64,000 nucleotides of DNA from Rhizobium favelukesii (GCF_000577275.2 NZ_HG916852.1:1987001-2051000), one strand, 5' to 3'; numbered from the stretch's first letter, positions 1 to 9,678 are shown. Numbers and translations: made by a program. Notes: generated by a model from the sequence alone, not told the origin.

Positions 1-1485
1 ATTTCGGCAGTCAGCATGGCAATCGTCACTGCTTTCTCTGCGAAGTACGTTACCAAGCCGTTTCTGATCCTTTTCGTGCTCACGGCAGCCGCCGGCTCCT
101 GGTTTACCGATCAGTTCGGGGTGATCGTGGACAAGGAGATGATCCGCAATGCAGCTGTGTCGACAGGCGCGGAGGCAGGGCATTTGATAACGGTGCGCTT
201 TGCGCTTCATATGCTGCTCACTGGAATATTGCCGTCGCTTCTCATTGTGTGGGTGCGTATCCGGCATCGCCCGGTGCTGTCCAAGCTTGCTCATAATACG
301 GGCGTGATCCTGGCTTGCCTTTCCGTCTTCGCCACAATCGGATTCGGCGACTACCGGGCCTTTGCGGGTGTCGGGCGGGCTCACAGGGACATCCTCGAGA
401 GGTTAAATCCATTTGCGCCGATCACAAGCACCATTGGATTTGCAGTCTCGTCCGAGGAGGATGCGCGTGTCGCTGCTGCGCCGCTTGGCATAGATGCGCA
501 TCGGGTAAATACGGCCGGTCTAAACAAGCCGCGCGTGACAATCATCGTCGCCGGCGAGACTGCCCGTGCAGACGATTTCTCGCTTGGTGGTTATCCGCGC
601 AAGACCAATCCGGAACTCGAAAAGCAGAACGTCGTCTATTTTCCGAATACGAGCAGCTGCGGTACAGCGACGGCAATCTCGATTCCTTGCATGTTCTCCA
701 TCTATCCGCGGACGGCCTATACGCATCGCAAGGGCCTGGCGACCGAGAACCTTCTCGACGTGCTGAGCCACGCCAAGGTCGACGTGTCCTGGCTGGACAA
801 CGATACCGGCAGCTATCACGTGACTGACCGCGTCGCCTATACCTCGCTGCCGCAGTCTAACGATCCACGCTTTTGCAAGGACAGCGAGTGCCTTGACGCC
901 ATCCTGCTCGACAAGGTCGACGATTGGCTCGATCACGTGAAGGGTGACAGCGTCTTAGTCCTCCACCAAATCGGCAGTCACGGGCCTGCCTACTTCGCTC
1001 GTTACCCCGATGAGTACCGACGCTTCGTTCCCGACTGCCGGGCAAATGACTTTGGCAACTGTACGGCCGAAGAGATCACCAACGCCTACGACAATACCAT
1101 CCTCTATACGGATCACGTCGTTTCGACCGTCATCGACAAGCTCAAGCAGCATTCTGAGAAAGTCGCGGGTGCAGCGATCTACGTATCGGATCACGGTGAA
1201 TCGCTTGGCGAGAACGGCATCTACCTGCATGGTGCGCCGTATATCGTGGCGCCGTCGCAGCAGACGCACGTCCCGTTCCTGGCGTGGGTCAGCGACGATC
1301 TCGCCAAATCCGCCGGCTTCGACATGAGCTGCATGGCCAAACAGACGGATGGCTCCCGTTCACATGACAACCTCTTCCACAGCGTGCTTGGGCTGATGGA
1401 TGTGGCGACCAAGGTTTATGATCCGCATCTCGATGTTTTCGCCGCGTGTCGCCGACAGACGGACAAGACGGCAAGTATCCAGTGA
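1..1485 (+). CDS. eptA: Phosphoethanolamine transferase (EptA-like), 5' end outside window
   Basis: Inner-membrane enzyme expected to move phosphoethanolamine from phosphatidylethanolamine to lipid A, which lowers surface charge and can give polymyxin tolerance. The reading frame is open to the window edge. The first visible Met is at base 16 (489 residues from there), while family members have about 540, so the true start is probably upstream. Hydrophobic segments lie in the first 110 residues, followed by the periplasmic sulfatase-fold domain. The catalytic threonine is in GETARADDFSLGGYPR (T182 from the first visible Met), and CGTATAISIPCMFS and SDHGESLGENG, also typical of the family, follow. 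A perfect 10-bp hairpin lies just downstream. Confident in the family; the lipid A substrate is inferred. Confidence 0.88.
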   Translation: MSAVSMAIVTAFSAKYVTKPFLILFVLTAAAGSWFTDQFGVIVDKEMIRNAAVSTGAEAGHLITVRFALHMLLTGILPSLLIVWVRIRHRPVLSKLAHNTGVILACLSVFATIGFGDYRAFAGVGRAHRDILERLNPFAPITSTIGFAVSSEEDARVAAAPLGIDAHRVNTAGLNKPRVTIIVAGETARADDFSLGGYPRKTNPELEKQNVVYFPNTSSCGTATAISIPCMFSIYPRTAYTHRKGLATENLLDVLSHAKVDVSWLDNDTGSYHVTDRVAYTSLPQSNDPRFCKDSECLDAILLDKVDDWLDHVKGDSVLVLHQIGSHGPAYFARYPDEYRRFVPDCRANDFGNCTAEEITNAYDNTILYTDHVVSTVIDKLKQHSEKVAGAAIYVSDHGESLGENGIYLHGAPYIVAPSQQTHVPFLAWVSDDLAKSAGFDMSCMAKQTDGSRSHDNLFHSVLGLMDVATKVYDPHLDVFAACRRQTDKTASIQ

Positions 1486-1538
1486 TGAACCAGTCAGCCT
1501 CGGTGTGCTGCCGCAGCGGTTGGCCGAGGCCTACGGGT

Positions 1539-1565
1539 ATTGGCCGCCTCATTTGGGCGGCCAAT
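1539..1565. terminator. Bidirectional hairpin between convergent genes
   Basis: ATTGGCCGCC pairs perfectly with GGCGGCCAAT across a 7-base loop. It lies between the stop of the eptA-like gene and the stop of the convergent receiver-domain gene. There is no clear T-run, so termination is inferred from position and stem strength. Confidence 0.55.
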
Positions 1566-1571
1566 CAGGAT

Positions 1572-1931
1572 TCAGTGCTTGCGGTTTGCCGCTTTCATCC
1601 GCTCCGAAAGTTCCGAGAGCCCGAAGGGCTTCACCAGGAAATCGTCTGCGCCACTTTGCAAGCCCTCGATCTGATCCGAGGTCTGGTCATGGGCTGTGAG
1701 AATGATGACGGGGACGAAATTCGCTTGTCGTCTAAGCGCCTTCAGCAGAGTAAGGCCGTTGCCATCAGGTAAGCGCAAGTCGAGCAGAATTACGCCGTAC
1801 TTGCCGGTTCCGGCCGCTTCCGTCGCTTCGGCGAGGTTAAGGCACCAGTCGACTGAATGACCGTCGGCCGCGATGTGATCGCGCACGGCATCTCCCAGCA
1901 GGACGTTGTCCTCAACCAGCAATACGTTCAC
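1572..1931 (-). CDS. Single-domain response regulator (or truncated OmpR-type regulator)
   Basis: A 119-residue receiver domain with acidic pocket E7/D8, phospho-acceptor D51 in LLDLRLPDG, the conserved Thr in ILTAHD and the Lys in VKPFG. The sequence most resembles the receiver of QseB/TctD-type OmpR-family regulators. It stops a few residues after helix 5, where a winged-helix output domain would normally begin. It is therefore either a stand-alone receiver or a truncated regulator that can no longer bind DNA. No histidine kinase is next to it. It is convergent with the eptA-like gene, whose relatives are often controlled by PmrAB/QseBC-type systems, so loss of the output domain may be a local decay event. 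Confidence 0.75.
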   Translation of the reverse strand: MNVLLVEDNVLLGDAVRDHIAADGHSVDWCLNLAEATEAAGTGKYGVILLDLRLPDGNGLTLLKALRRQANFVPVIILTAHDQTSDQIEGLQSGADDFLVKPFGLSELSERMKAANRKH

Positions 1932-2157
1932 GCGTCACCTCCGCTGCTGCGTGCCTGCCTTGCGGCAGCATGCCCAATCACCATGATGGTTTCGCTTGGG
2001 GGCGTCGCAGAGCGTCGCCAGGATTTCTAATGAGGTCGCTAGCTGACAGTGGCCTTAAAGCTGTGTGGGTCGCGTTCAAAAGCTGCCGTGGCGAACGCTC
2101 CGAAGCTGTGCCCCGGCAAGCGACCAGCCGAGCGAAATGTGCTCTTGGCGAGCTGGC

Positions 2158-2943
2158 TCACGCCGGTGTTCTGACGTCAGAGCCGGCCAGCAGCGAAAGC
2201 TCGCCCGCGGTTTTCATCACCATGGTGATCGTCTGGCTGATGTCGGGAGAGGCCGGCGCGTTGACCAGGGCAATATAGGGACAGGTAAGAGCTGCAATGC
2301 AGCGCCCGTCTGGCCCAAGGATCGGCGCCGACAGGTTATGAACGCCTGCCGTCTGCGCGCTCGCCATCATTTCGTAGCCGCGCTCGCGGATATGGGCGAG
2401 GCGCTCGTGAAACTCCGGTCCGAGATTGACCTCCTCGCGGCTGCGTGCATGTTCTGCGATCATCATCTGTCGTTCTTCGTCGCTTCGGAAGGCAAGAAGC
2501 ACATGGCCGGAACCGGTGTCGAAGAGACTAATATGGGAGCCGACGCGGATCGAGATGCCCCAATAGTCCGGCGCCTCGTGCTGGGCGATCACCACCGCCG
2601 AACCGCGATCAAAGACGACCAGGTGGTTCGCCTGCTTGGTCCGTTGCGCAAGCTCGCGCATCAACGGTGTGGCGAAGGAAGCCAAGCGGCGCGTCGGCGC
2701 ATGCAGTTGCGACAGCCCGAAAAGCTTGAGCGTGAGGGTGAACCGATCGCCCTCCAGCTTGGTGACGTAGCCGCGTCGCACGAGGCGGTCGAGCATGCGA
2801 TAGAATTCGTTGGGGCTGCGATCGAGACGTTTGGCGATCTCCGCCTGGGTCAGCCCTTCCTCGACGCTGGCCAAAAGCTCAAGGATATCGAGCCCCTTGT
2901 CCAGCGCCGGGGCGCGGTATCGATCAGCGTCATCAGCTTCCAT
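2158..2943 (-). CDS. IclR-family transcriptional regulator
   Basis: Predicted dimeric or tetrameric DNA-binding regulator of 261 residues. The N-terminal winged helix-turn-helix (about residues 10-75, with LTQAEIAKRLDRSPNEFYRMLDRLVRRGYV) is followed by the IclR ligand-binding domain, which contains the HNLSAPILG motif. The start at 2943 (MEADDAD) is preferred over the in-frame ATG at 2967 because AGGAGA lies about 6 bases before it. The gene is divergent from L-fuconate dehydratase and the following M20 hydrolase, so it most likely controls them. The inducer is unknown; a sugar acid is an inference from context. Confidence 0.88.
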   Translation of the reverse strand: MEADDADRYRAPALDKGLDILELLASVEEGLTQAEIAKRLDRSPNEFYRMLDRLVRRGYVTKLEGDRFTLTLKLFGLSQLHAPTRRLASFATPLMRELAQRTKQANHLVVFDRGSAVVIAQHEAPDYWGISIRVGSHISLFDTGSGHVLLAFRSDEERQMMIAEHARSREEVNLGPEFHERLAHIRERGYEMMASAQTAGVHNLSAPILGPDGRCIAALTCPYIALVNAPASPDISQTITMVMKTAGELSLLAGSDVRTPA

Positions 2944-2962
2944 CAAACTTCTCCTGTGAATA

Positions 2963-2985
2963 CGCACTTACATATACAAATGTGC
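2963..2985. promoter_or_regulatory. Imperfect inverted repeat in the iclR/fucD divergent promoter
   Basis: GCAC and GTGC arms flank a partly symmetric TTACATATACAAAT core in the 230-bp space between the divergent iclR-type gene and the fuconate dehydratase gene. Position suits an IclR operator; this is not shown experimentally. Confidence 0.3.
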
Positions 2986-3175
2986 AATTGCCGAAAAGCG
3001 TAAGTTGACATCGCGTTGCGCCCCCGCGCGTCTTGCATATAAAAAGAAAACTCATTCATGAGTTGTCGGTGGCGACGCAGCGTGGTTGTATTGGCGCGAT
3101 GTTCCGAGCTTGCCGTCTGATTGGTGGGTGCCATCTATAGAACCGAACGCCCGTGTAACCGAATTCGAGAATGCC

Positions 3176-4453
3176 ATGACCCGTATCACCGACCTTCGCG
3201 TCTTCGACCTTCGTTTTCCGACGTCGCAGAGCCTTGATGGCTCTGACGCGATGAACCCGGATCCCGATTATTCGGCGGCCTATGTCGTCTTGGAGACCGA
3301 TGAAAGCGGCCTGTCCGGCCACGGGCTCACCTTCACCATCGGCCGCGGCAACGACATCTGCTGCATGGCGATCGAGGCGATGCGCCATCTCATCGTCGGC
3401 GCTGAGCTTGCCGATGTTCTTGCTCATCCAGGCAAATTCTGGCGGCATCTCACCAGCGACAGCCAACTGCGCTGGATCGGGCCGGAGAAGGGCGTGATGC
3501 ATCTCGCGACAGGCGCTGTCGTCAACGCCGTCTGGGATCTGCTCGCCAAGCAGGCCGGCAAGCCCGTCTGGAGACTGGTGGCGGAGATGTCGCCGGAGGC
3601 GATCGCCGACATTGTCGACTATCGCTATCTGACCGATGTTTTGACCCGCGATGAGGCGATCGAGATTCTGAAGCGCGCGGAGACTGGGAAGGCCGAGCGG
3701 ATCGCGACGCTCGAGACGGAAGGTTATGCCTGCTACACGACCTCGGCAGGTTGGCTTGGTTACGACGATGCGAAGCTGCGCCGCCTGTGCCAGGAAGCGA
3801 TCGACGCGGGCTTCAACCATGTGAAGATGAAGGTCGGCCGCGACCTCGAAGACGATGTCCGTCGCTTGAGGATCGCCCGCGAAGTGATAGGTCCCGACCG
3901 TTACTTGATGATCGATGCCAACCAGGTATGGGAGGTGGGGCAGGCGATCGATTGGGTGAACAAACTCGCTTTCGCCATGCCGTTCTTCATCGAGGAGCCG
4001 ACGAGTCCGGACGATGTTGCCGGCCATCGCAAGATCCGCCAGGCGATCGGTCCCGTGAAGGTCGCCACCGGCGAAATGTGCCAGAACCGCATCATGTTCA
4101 AGCAATTCATCGCTGAAGGCGCGATCGATATCGTGCAGATCGACTCCTGCCGCATGGGGGGCTTGAACGAAGTACTGTCTGTCCTGCTGGTCGCAGCGAA
4201 GTTCGGGCTACCGGTCTGGCCGCATGCGGGCGGCGTCGGGCTTTGCGAATATGTACAACACCTGTCGATGATCGACTACGTCGCCGTTTCCGGAACAAAG
4301 GACGGGCGCGTTATCGAATATGTCGATCACCTGCACGAGCACTTCCTCGATCCCTGCGTGATCAAGGATGCGGCCTATATGCCGCCGCAAAAGCCGGGCT
4401 TCTCCATTGAGATGAAACCTGCTTCGATCGCCGACTATACGTTTCGGGGATAG
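3176..4453 (+). CDS. fucD: L-fuconate dehydratase (enolase superfamily)
   Basis: Expected to dehydrate L-fuconate to 2-keto-3-deoxy-L-fuconate in non-phosphorylative L-fucose breakdown in the cytoplasm. The protein has 425 residues, close to the roughly 440 of the characterised Xanthomonas enzyme. The residues of a mandelate racemase-type active site are visible: K219 in VKMKVG, Mg ligands D247 (DANQVW), E273 (EEPTSPDD) and E300 (TGEMCQNR), and H350 in WPHAGGVGLCE. The ATG at 3176 (MTRITDLRV) was chosen over the frame's earlier Met at 3086 because it matches the family N terminus. It lies next to an IclR regulator and an M20 hydrolase. The rest of a fucose pathway is not in the window. Confidence 0.9.
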   Translation: MTRITDLRVFDLRFPTSQSLDGSDAMNPDPDYSAAYVVLETDESGLSGHGLTFTIGRGNDICCMAIEAMRHLIVGAELADVLAHPGKFWRHLTSDSQLRWIGPEKGVMHLATGAVVNAVWDLLAKQAGKPVWRLVAEMSPEAIADIVDYRYLTDVLTRDEAIEILKRAETGKAERIATLETEGYACYTTSAGWLGYDDAKLRRLCQEAIDAGFNHVKMKVGRDLEDDVRRLRIAREVIGPDRYLMIDANQVWEVGQAIDWVNKLAFAMPFFIEEPTSPDDVAGHRKIRQAIGPVKVATGEMCQNRIMFKQFIAEGAIDIVQIDSCRMGGLNEVLSVLLVAAKFGLPVWPHAGGVGLCEYVQHLSMIDYVAVSGTKDGRVIEYVDHLHEHFLDPCVIKDAAYMPPQKPGFSIEMKPASIADYTFRG

Positions 4454-4626
4454 ATCTTTTCCCGGCTGAGTCCGCAGTCGCGGCCTCTTTATCTGGCGCG
4501 GCCGCCGCCTCTGCGCGCTCGGATCCTACCGGCGACCTTCTCCATCGACTATGAATGACGGACAGGCTAGGTTCGTGCCCGGAGCGCTTCGTGCGGCAAG
4601 GTCATTGTATTCCCGGGATTTTGACG

Positions 4627-5781
4627 ATGTTTCTGACGGATGGAGAATTCAGCGAAATCAAGGCGTTTCGGCGTGAGCTTCACCGTAATCCGGAAGTGTC
4701 CGGTGAAGAGGCGCAAACCGCGTTGCGGCTGAAAGAGGAACTCTGTCTCACCGGACCCGATCGCATCGTTGCCGACATCGGCGGACATGGCCTAGCAGCC
4801 GTCTACGAGGGGGCGGCGTCAGGCCGAACGATCATGATCCGTGCGGAACTGGACGGCCTGCCGATCGACGAAATCTCCGATGTAACACACCGCTCGACCG
4901 TCCCGGGTAAGGGTCACCTCTGCGGCCATGACGGCCATATGGCGATCCTGATGGCGCTCGCAAAAGGGCTCGGGCAGAGGCGGCCTGCGAGAGGGCGGGC
5001 AATCCTGATGTTCCAGCCGGCCGAGGAGAACGGTGCGGGCGCGGCGGCCGTGCTTGCGGATCCGAAGTTTGCGGCACTGACGCCGGATATGTCGCTCTCA
5101 CTTCACAATTTCCCAGGCGTCCGGCTCGGCCACGTCCTGCTGAAGGCAGGGCCGGTCAATTGCGCATCGCGCGGAATGAAGATCGTTCTGAAGGGCAAGA
5201 CATCGCACGCTTCGTATCCGGAGCAAGGTATTGCGCCGACTTTCGCGATGGCGCGGCTGCTCGATGGTCTGACAACACTGGGGAACAACGGTTCGCTGGG
5301 CCCGGATTACTCGCTGGTGACGGTCACACATGCGCGTCTGGGGGAACCGGCGTTCGGCATCAGTCCCGGTGAAGCGCAAATCTGGGCAACCTTGCGGACG
5401 CTGACCGATGAAGCGATGACTGCCTTGGTTTCGCGCGCCGAGGAACTGGTACTGACCCAGGCGAAAGCCGGACAGTTGCAGGTGGAGATCAGCTACGAGG
5501 ACGTGTTCCACCAGTGCTACAATTCCGCCGAAGCAGTGGCGCAGTTGCGCCAGGCGCTGGATGACGAGGGCGTGAGCCATGACGATGCGAGCAGCCTGCT
5601 GCCGATGAAAGCATCGGAAGACTTCGGTGTGTTCCGGACCGTGGCGCCCGCCGCGATGTTCTTTCTCGGGGCAGGCGAAGATCATCCGCGCCTGCACAAC
5701 CCCGACTACGACTTTCCCGATGAGCTGATTGCCATCGGTTCGCGGGTATTCATGCGGGCCATCAGAAACCTTCTCGGCTGA
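4627..5781 (+). CDS. M20 family amidohydrolase/metallopeptidase
   Basis: Cytoplasmic zinc amidohydrolase of 384 residues in the M20D group (hippurate/aminoacyl amidohydrolase-like). Visible metal-site motifs are RAELDGLP, CGHDGHMA and the glutamate pair in FQPAEENGAG; a histidine in SLHNFPG and a late HNPDYDFPDE motif complete the set. The dimerisation lid domain lies roughly between residues 170 and 290. The ATG at 4627 (MFLTDGEF) is chosen over the frame start at 4555 because family proteins begin just before the EIKAFRRELHRNPE segment. It is 173 bp behind fuconate dehydratase on the same strand and may be cotranscribed. The substrate cannot be read from sequence. Confidence 0.85.
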   Translation: MFLTDGEFSEIKAFRRELHRNPEVSGEEAQTALRLKEELCLTGPDRIVADIGGHGLAAVYEGAASGRTIMIRAELDGLPIDEISDVTHRSTVPGKGHLCGHDGHMAILMALAKGLGQRRPARGRAILMFQPAEENGAGAAAVLADPKFAALTPDMSLSLHNFPGVRLGHVLLKAGPVNCASRGMKIVLKGKTSHASYPEQGIAPTFAMARLLDGLTTLGNNGSLGPDYSLVTVTHARLGEPAFGISPGEAQIWATLRTLTDEAMTALVSRAEELVLTQAKAGQLQVEISYEDVFHQCYNSAEAVAQLRQALDDEGVSHDDASSLLPMKASEDFGVFRTVAPAAMFFLGAGEDHPRLHNPDYDFPDELIAIGSRVFMRAIRNLLG

Positions 5782-6084
5782 GCCACCGCCGTGCCGCCAT
5801 CCCTAAAGGAGCCATTGAACACTCCGGCCGACGCTTGGCCGGAAGGCGAAGGTGCCGCTTCCCCGGCACACCTCCGCTTCACGGACAGACGCGTCGGTCG
5901 CGGCCTTCGCAACTGTTTTGCGCGCGATTGAAAACTAATCTCTCAGGTTGAAATTAAGATCGTGATCGCTGATCGACTTGCGCGCCGATTTGCGCAATAT
6001 TTTTCGGCGGCCGATGTATGCGCTGTTTGCGCTTGGCATCCGATCGGCACCATTCGACTTCCTCCAGAGTGCGATGGGATTATC
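5782..6084. promoter_or_regulatory. Intergenic region with a hairpin and a TTGCGC/GCGCAA palindrome
   Basis: No gene seen. CCGGCC/GGCCGG arms at 5824-5842 could end the M20 transcript. At 5978-5997 TTGCGC and GCGCAA arms are separated by 8 bases, about 90 bp before the CBS-BON start. This is a candidate operator of unknown factor. Confidence 0.35.
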
Positions 6085-6741
6085 ATGTTTGCTCAAGACA
6101 TCATGAATACCGACATCACGACGATCAGCGCCGACAGCAGCGTGCATCAGGCAATCGACCTGATGGTTGCCAAGAACATCAGCGGCCTGCCTGTGATCGA
6201 CAACGATGGCAACATTTGTGGCCTGCTGACTGAGGGCGACCTGCTTCGCCGCATCGAATTTGGCGGCGGCAGGTCCGCCGGCAACCCCGATGAAACATCG
6301 CTCGTCGATTTCGACGACTATATCCGCAGCCGCAGCTGGCGGGTATCAGATGTCATGTCCGCAAGCGTGATCAGCGTTACGCCCGACACGCCCGCGGCGA
6401 CCGTCGCCGAGGTGATGTTCCAGCACAAGATCAAGCGTGTTCCTGTCGTCAGCGGCAAGCGACTCCTTGGCATTGTCAGCCGCATCGATCTCCTGAAGGG
6501 CATCGTTGCTGCACCGGCCGAGAGAACGGCAAGTGGTGACGATGCCCTCGCTCGTGCCATTCGAGCAAGACTGCAGGGCGACCTCGGTCTCGACACCGAT
6601 GCGATCAAGGTATCGGTTCAGGATTCCAGAGTAGTGCTTGAAGGGACGGTATCCAGCGACCTGGAACGCCGCGCCATCCGCGTGCTGGTGGAGAACGTCA
6701 AGGGCGTCAGCGGCCTTATCGACAAGCTGAGCCTGGCCTGA
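6085..6741 (+). CDS. CBS-pair plus BON domain protein
   Basis: A 218-residue cytoplasmic protein with two CBS motifs (about residues 5-60 and 90-145) followed by a BON domain (about 155-215, ending with the glycine-rich VKGVSGLIDKL). CBS pairs usually bind adenine nucleotides; BON domains usually bind membranes or lipids, so this combination suggests an energy- or stress-sensing regulator. The ATG at 6085 (MFAQDIMNTDI) starts the first CBS motif directly and is preferred to the frame start at 5962. The gene is convergent with acetate kinase, with only 9 bases between the stops. In rhizobia such proteins are often found with low-oxygen and acetate genes, but the actual function is unknown. Confidence 0.85.
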   Translation: MFAQDIMNTDITTISADSSVHQAIDLMVAKNISGLPVIDNDGNICGLLTEGDLLRRIEFGGGRSAGNPDETSLVDFDDYIRSRSWRVSDVMSASVISVTPDTPAATVAEVMFQHKIKRVPVVSGKRLLGIVSRIDLLKGIVAAPAERTASGDDALARAIRARLQGDLGLDTDAIKVSVQDSRVVLEGTVSSDLERRAIRVLVENVKGVSGLIDKLSLA

Positions 6742-6750
6742 TTGGAGATC

Positions 6751-7863
6751 CTAGGCTGCCGAGCGTAGGAGCTTTTTGGCGTGCGTTGCCATCAGGCGTT
6801 CCTCGTTTGTCGGGATCACGAGCGTCTTGAAATCACCGAGGAAGCGGAGCCTTCCGAGGATTGCCTCGCGGACCGGGCCGGCGTGCTCGCCGATCCCGCC
6901 CGTGAAGACAAAGGCATCGATCCCGCCCATGGAGACGGCCATCATCGCGGCATGCTGGGCCGTTTTCAGAGCGAAATATTCGAGGGCGAAGGCGGCGTGC
7001 GGATCGTCGCTGCGAAGCAACGCCTCGACGTCATTGCTGATACCGGACAATCCCTTCAGGCCGGAACGCTCATAGAGGATATCCTGGACCGTCTCGACGC
7101 CGAGATCCAAGTCGTGAAGCATGTAGAGGACGGCGCCGGGATCGATTGATCCGCTGCGCGTTCCCATCGGTATGCCGTCGAGCGCGGTCATGCTCATCGT
7201 GGTATCTACGCTGATGCCGTTCTTCAGCGCGCAGAGGCTGGCGCCGTTGCCGAGGTGGCCGACGACGACGCTGCCGGCACAAAGGTCCGGATAGTCCCTG
7301 GACAGCACCTGCGAGATCCATTCATAAGAAAGCCCGTGGAAACCATAGCGGCGAACGCCTTTGTCGCGCATCTCCTGTGGCAGGGCGAAGCTGCTGGTCA
7401 ATTCGTCGTGTCCCGCGTGGAAGGCGGTATCGAAGCAGGCGATATCGGGCGCTCCGCTTGCGAGCCTGGCAGAAGCGGTGATGCCGGCGAGGTTGTGCGG
7501 TTGGTGAAGCGGCGCCAACGGGATCAGCGCTTCGAGGCGGTACATCACCTCGGGCGTGACAATGACGGGCTCTGCGAAATCCTGCCCGCCATGGACGACG
7601 CGATGTACAACCGCCGCTGTGCGCCAGGCGTGGTCGTGCCCGCCGATGAGGTCCATCACGGCGCTGAGCGCCGAATCGTGATCCGTGTTCGCGGGCAGGG
7701 AGGTTTGCGTCTCTTGTCCACCGGGGAGTTTGGCGCGCATCTCAGGTGTGTCACCAATGCCGGTGACCTTGCCGCTCATCAGCACGTCCAGGGTCTGATC
7801 CTCGAAAATCTGAAACTTGAGGCTCGATGAGCCGGTGTTGAGAACAAGCAGCGTGTCGATCAT
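6751..7863 (-). CDS. ackA: Acetate kinase
   Basis: Reversibly converts acetate and ATP to acetyl phosphate and ADP. All ASKHA-fold signatures are present in order: N-terminal NTGSSSLKFQIF, VVHRVVHGG, FDTAFH, YGFHGLSYEW, GHLGNGASLCA, DGIPMGTRSGSIDPG and FTGGIGEHAGPVR. At 370 residues it is about 30 shorter than the common length, but I see no missing motif. The start MIDTLLVLNTG is the family start. Phosphotransacetylase or phosphoketolase, the usual partners, are not adjacent. It is divergent from the MFS pump across 338 bp. Confidence 0.93.
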   Translation of the reverse strand: MIDTLLVLNTGSSSLKFQIFEDQTLDVLMSGKVTGIGDTPEMRAKLPGGQETQTSLPANTDHDSALSAVMDLIGGHDHAWRTAAVVHRVVHGGQDFAEPVIVTPEVMYRLEALIPLAPLHQPHNLAGITASARLASGAPDIACFDTAFHAGHDELTSSFALPQEMRDKGVRRYGFHGLSYEWISQVLSRDYPDLCAGSVVVGHLGNGASLCALKNGISVDTTMSMTALDGIPMGTRSGSIDPGAVLYMLHDLDLGVETVQDILYERSGLKGLSGISNDVEALLRSDDPHAAFALEYFALKTAQHAAMMAVSMGGIDAFVFTGGIGEHAGPVREAILGRLRFLGDFKTLVIPTNEERLMATHAKKLLRSAA

Positions 7864-8201
7864 CGAATTGTGCTCCGAGTCCGGTCACGTGAATGGTGAA
7901 GCGACGCTGCGTCAGGAGCCGGGTGCCACCGCGCGGCCGCTGAGATGACATTGACGCTGCCCCTGCGGGCCACGGTGGCCGCAGAAGATGTAGCTGTCAA
8001 TTGTTTTTGTTTCGAAATTTCGCGCAACGCGAGGTGCCTGCGGCGTGCCTGGATGGCCTTTCGGAGATCAAAATCCTTTGAGATCTCAGGATTTTCTCTT
8101 TCCGCATTGCACCGATCGGCCTATCTAGCGGTAGTGCTATTCGGCACTTATCGGATCCGGCTTCCTGCCCGTTCCTGCATCCAATTCACACCGGCAGATC
8201 A
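7864..8201. promoter_or_regulatory. Divergent promoter region ackA / MFS pump
   Basis: No convincing gene. At 8070-8095 AAAATCCT and AGGATTTT flank a 10-base segment that includes the palindrome GAGATCTC. This is either an operator for the pump gene or a short stem-loop; I cannot tell which. Confidence 0.35.
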
Positions 8202-9641
8202 ATGATAGCTATGCAGACGACAGAGAAAGACGATGCGGAGAGCATCCGCAGGGCAAAGATCGTAGCGCTGGTCGTCGCCGTTTCGTTTTTCATGCAGATC
8301 CTCGATGGCACCATCGTCACTACGTCACTGCCGCAGATGGCCGCGAGTTTCGGTGTTCAACCGGTGTCGATGAGTATCGGCATCACCGTCTACATGCTGA
8401 CGATGGCGGCCTTCATTCCACTTTCGGGATGGCTTGGGGATCGATACGGCGCAAGGCGGATCTTCATGGCGTCCATTGCCGTCTTCACCGTCGCCTCGCT
8501 GTTCTGCGGGCTCTCCGGCGGCCTTGCCGAGTTTGTCGTCGCTCGCGCCGTGCAGGGAGCGGGCAGCGCACTAATGACGCCGGTCGGCCGGATCATTGTC
8601 CTGAAGAATGCCCGCAAATCGGAACTCGTCCAGGCGATCGCGCTGATTACCTGGCCGGCGCTGACGGCTCCCGTTATCGGTCCGCTGCTTGGCAGCTTCA
8701 TCACCACCTATGCAAGCTGGCATTGGAACTTCCTCATCAATCTGCCGATCGGCGTGCTCGGTATGGCGCTGGTTCTTCGCTTTGTGCCGGAGCAGCGCGA
8801 AGAGGATGCCGGCCGGCTCGATATGCTGGGATTCGTTCTCAGCGCTGGCGGGCTGACCTTCCTGCTGGCGGCGCTTGAACTCTCCGTGAAATGGGATGGC
8901 GGCCTGCTGCCGATCCTGCTGATGCTCGCGGCCGGCATTGCATTGTCTGTCATGGCGACGCGACACTTCCTGCGGGTCAGCAATCCGCTGCTCGATCTAT
9001 CCGCCTTCAGGGTGCAGACATATGCGATTGCGACCCTTTCGGCTGGGACGGCGAGCCGTGTCGCGATCAATGCCACGCCGTTCCTCTTGCCGCTCCTCTT
9101 CCAACTCGGCTTCGCACTGAGCTCGATCGAGGCGGGTGCCTATCTGCTGGTGTACTTCCTCGGAAATCTCGGCATGAAGGCCGTGACGACGCCGCTGCTC
9201 GCCAAGCTTGGATTTCGCACCGTGCTCTTCTTCAATGGGATGATTGCCGCCTTGTCGATTGCGGCCTGCGGCTTTCTCGTGCCCGAGACGCCACGCGCGA
9301 TCATCTACGCGCTGCTGATGATTGCGGGCCTCTCGCGGTCGATGGAATTCACGGCACTAAACACGTTGGCTTTTGCCGACATTAATCCAGCGCAGCGCAG
9401 CTCTGCGTCCACGCTCTCGAGTATGCTGCAGCAAGTTTCGATGCTGCTTGGCGTCGCGATCGCGGCGGCGGCGCTCAACATCTCCGTCGCTTTGCGTAGC
9501 GTTGAAGGTCCCGGGCTCATCGATTTCCGCTGGACGTTTCTTGTCGTCGGAGCAATCGGTATCATATCGTCACTGCGTTTCCTGCAGCTGGCGCCGGATG
9601 CAGGCGCCGAAGTGTCGGGTCACAAGATCGGCACGAAATAG
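8202..9641 (+). CDS. DHA2-type MFS multidrug efflux transporter
   Basis: Inner-membrane proton antiporter of 479 residues with about 14 hydrophobic segments, as in the EmrB/QacA (DHA2) family and closest in layout to MdtD/HsrA. Motif LDGTIVTTSLPQMA lies in the first segment and motif A (GWLGDRYGARRIF) in the loop between segments 2 and 3. A second in-frame Met is at position 4, so the start is uncertain by three residues. No membrane-fusion partner or TetR-type regulator is adjacent, so it probably works alone. Substrates are not predictable. Confidence 0.88.
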   Translation: MIAMQTTEKDDAESIRRAKIVALVVAVSFFMQILDGTIVTTSLPQMAASFGVQPVSMSIGITVYMLTMAAFIPLSGWLGDRYGARRIFMASIAVFTVASLFCGLSGGLAEFVVARAVQGAGSALMTPVGRIIVLKNARKSELVQAIALITWPALTAPVIGPLLGSFITTYASWHWNFLINLPIGVLGMALVLRFVPEQREEDAGRLDMLGFVLSAGGLTFLLAALELSVKWDGGLLPILLMLAAGIALSVMATRHFLRVSNPLLDLSAFRVQTYAIATLSAGTASRVAINATPFLLPLLFQLGFALSSIEAGAYLLVYFLGNLGMKAVTTPLLAKLGFRTVLFFNGMIAALSIAACGFLVPETPRAIIYALLMIAGLSRSMEFTALNTLAFADINPAQRSSASTLSSMLQQVSMLLGVAIAAAALNISVALRSVEGPGLIDFRWTFLVVGAIGIISSLRFLQLAPDAGAEVSGHKIGTK

Positions 9642-9678
9642 TTGGTCGCTTTGCGGTCGGCCTTTGTCAGGAGGAAAT

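Noticed and set aside
3056..4105. 349-codon open frame on the minus strand
   Set aside because: Antisense to fuconate dehydratase, whose full active site is readable.
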